DNA of 64,000 nt, taken from the NCBI RefSeq assembly GCF_030407435.1, contig NZ_JASDDK010000004.1:1-64000 (forward strand), given 5' to 3'. Within the stretch, counting starts at the first letter, position 1. Every line of letters begins with the position of its first letter. This DNA comes from Winogradskyella bathintestinalis (GTDB lineage: Bacteria; Bacteroidota; Bacteroidia; Flavobacteriales; Flavobacteriaceae). The notes beneath the pieces are model-generated. The model ran no database searches. It saw nothing but the letters and a program-made list of their open reading frames with translations, and had not been told where the DNA came from. Below, in pieces: positions 62,543 through 64,000 of this stretch. Position numbers and translations under genes: made by a program.

Positions 62543-64000
62543 ATGAAAGTAAAAGAACATATAAACGTCGTTTGGTTGAAGCGCGATTTAAGACTTCAGG
62601 ATAATGAAGCACTATCGAATGCTTTAAAATTAGGCAAACGTGTTCTTATTTTATATGTTTTTGAACATTTGTTATTGAATGATGTGCATTATAACGAACG
62701 TCATTTTAATTTTATTAAAGAGTCATTAAGAGATTTAAATGAAAATCTCGCTACACATCATACTAAAGTATTAACGGTAACTAGCGATATTACGAGTGCG
62801 TTTAATCAACTGCAAGAGTTTTATAAAATTGATACCGTTTTTTCTCATGTTGAAACCGGATTGCTAGTCACCTATAATAGAGACCAAGAATTTACACGTT
62901 ATTGTCGAAACAATTTAATGAACTGGGAAGAATCTAAAAACAATGGTGTTGAGCGTGGTTTGGTTAATAGAGACAATTGGTTTGACAATTGGGAAACCTA
63001 CATGAATAATCCTTTGGAAGTTTTTCAACCTAGCGACAATCGATTATTACATCATTTAGAAATTGAAACTTTAGAAAACATACTTTCTATAACAGATTTA
63101 ACAACACCAGAAGCTACAAAGTTTCAAAAAGGAGGCACAACCATGGGTTGGAAATATGCCAATTCATTTTTTGAAAGCAGACATGAAGATTACATGGTTA
63201 ATATTTCAAAACCGGAAGCTTCAAGAACAAGTTGCAGCAGAATTTCGCCATACATCGCTTGGGGAAACTTATCTATTCGACAAGTATATCAGAAAGCAGA
63301 ACAATTAAAATCTACAGCTCAAGATAAACGACATATTGGTGCATTTATTTCAAGATTACGATGGCAAGCCCATTTTATTCAAAAGTTTGAAATGGAACAC
63401 ACCATGGAAAATGCAAGTGTCAACAAAGGGTATCATAAATTAAAGAAAACATTGTCTGAAAGTTATCAAAACGCATGGAAAGAAGGCCAAACCGGATTTC
63501 CGTTAGTAGATGCTAGTATGCGTTGTTTAATTGAAACAGGTTACGTAAATTTTAGAATGCGTGCCATGTTGGCATCCTTTTTCACACATATATTGTGGCA
63601 ACCTTGGCAGTCTGCAACCACGCATTTATCGCAACAATTTTTAGATTTCGAACCTGGTATCCATTTTCCTCAATTACAGATGCAAGCCGGCGAAACAGGC
63701 ATTAATAATCTTAGAATTTACAACCCCACACTTAACGGTTTAAAATACGATCCTGATGCTGAATTTATAAAAAAATGGGTTCCAGAATTGGCATACTTAG
63801 ACACCCCTTTTATCCATGAACCTTACTTAATGACTGAGATGGAACAAGCCTTTTACAACTTTAGCCCTGGTGAAGATTACCCAATGCCTATAGTAGATAT
63901 AAAGAAAAACCGGAAGCGTGCCAGTGAAATTCTTTGGAATATGAAAAACGACGCAGAGGTTATTAGTGAAAGTTTTAGAATCTTAAAACGACATACCTTA
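62543..64000 (+). CDS. cryptochrome/photolyase family protein, cut by window end
   Basis: 486 codons are seen and the frame is still open at 64000. It starts at ATG 62543, one base after the stop of the previous gene. N-terminal VVWLKRDLRLQDNEALSNAL marks the photolyase domain; the FAD domain has TSCSRISPYIAWGNLSIRQVY, FISRLRWQAHFIQKFE, VDASMRCLIETGYVNFRMRAMLASF and MQAGETGINNLRIYNP. It belongs to the photolyase/plant-like cryptochrome subgroup seen in Bacteroidota. The 3' end is expected within a few codons. Confidence 0.9.
   Translation, partial: MKVKEHINVVWLKRDLRLQDNEALSNALKLGKRVLILYVFEHLLLNDVHYNERHFNFIKESLRDLNENLATHHTKVLTVTSDITSAFNQLQEFYKIDTVFSHVETGLLVTYNRDQEFTRYCRNNLMNWEESKNNGVERGLVNRDNWFDNWETYMNNPLEVFQPSDNRLLHHLEIETLENILSITDLTTPEATKFQKGGTTMGWKYANSFFESRHEDYMVNISKPEASRTSCSRISPYIAWGNLSIRQVYQKAEQLKSTAQDKRHIGAFISRLRWQAHFIQKFEMEHTMENASVNKGYHKLKKTLSESYQNAWKEGQTGFPLVDASMRCLIETGYVNFRMRAMLASFFTHILWQPWQSATTHLSQQFLDFEPGIHFPQLQMQAGETGINNLRIYNPTLNGLKYDPDAEFIKKWVPELAYLDTPFIHEPYLMTEMEQAFYNFSPGEDYPMPIVDIKKNRKRASEILWNMKNDAEVISESFRILKRHTL

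Noticed and set aside
1..64000. CRISPR array, insertion sequence, prophage or defence system
   Set aside because: No spaced direct repeats of the right kind, no transposase, integrase, capsid or nuclease genes were found; the repeats present are promoter units, tRNA-end remnants and one palindrome.

Overview
The window is a chromosomal segment of a marine-type Flavobacteriaceae (phylum Bacteroidota). The evidence is the low GC content, the promoters of the form TTG-19 nt-TAnnTTTG, the near absence of Shine-Dalgarno sites, and the gene content: class IV aminotransferase next to a sulfotransferase-like gene, the tgt-lptF/G-EamA-accA-dnaB order, bacillithiol deacetylase BshB1, fused CcsBA, a zeaxanthin-type crt cluster and a UbiA-family geranylgeranyltransferase. 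The proteins look most like those of the Psychroserpens/Formosa/Winogradskyella/Olleya group, but a genus cannot be fixed by eye. No prophage, insertion sequence, CRISPR array or plasmid gene was seen; this is mostly core genome.

Layout. 1-790: leader and three tandem minus-strand promoters of an rRNA operon lying just left of the window. 842-4246: thrS-infC-rpmI-rplT translation operon, with infC starting at an AUA codon. 4283-10064: HAD phosphatase, YjbQ protein, membrane nucleotide cyclase, EF-hand protein, exported 'asparagine synthetase B'-like protein and the sulfotransferase-like/aminotransferase pair. 10127-17190: AI-2E-type permease, dnaB, accA, DMT permease, LptF/G permease and tgt, all on the minus strand. 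17405-23365: split transketolase, outer-membrane barrel, FKBP lipoprotein, S4 protein, methyltransferase, phosphoribosyltransferase and shikimate kinase. 23494-24049: two tRNA-Lys and one tRNA-Leu. 24426-28107: a CarH-like B12 photoreceptor regulator followed by crtI-crtB-crtZ. 28109-38110: thioredoxin-like protein, aconitase, tRNA-His, bshB1, SLC13 permease, pckA, a DUF2490 protein and a trans-sulfuration enzyme. 38235-48676: ccsBA, mscL, truncated haemoglobin, KdsC-like phosphatase, UbiA-family prenyltransferase, Maf, lipoprotein, MscS and CorA. 48838-54338: PIG-L deacetylase, a 39-residue membrane peptide, sodium:solute symporter and Gfo/Idh oxidoreductase. 55508-64000: a tightly packed operon of TetR-like regulator, ABC1 kinase, flavin reductase, SDR protein, DUF2256 zinc-ribbon protein and three different photolyase/cryptochrome genes, the last cut by the window end.

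Two separate light-related systems therefore sit about 30 kb apart: a B12-dependent light switch over carotenoid synthesis, and a TetR-headed flavoprotein/photolyase operon with a 30-bp palindrome just upstream of its likely -7 box. The second is the best candidate for a little-described system. Its middle photolyase belongs to the bacterial iron-sulfur (FeS-BCP) family but has only one cysteine in the whole protein, so it cannot hold the family's four-cysteine 4Fe-4S cluster. A parallel cofactor loss appears in tgt, where the three zinc-ligand cysteines are absent. Other items worth following are the 39-residue membrane peptide encoded directly before the sodium symporter, a large GC-rich palindromic repeat between two photolyase genes, and decayed 60-bp repeats of the tRNA-Leu 3' end.
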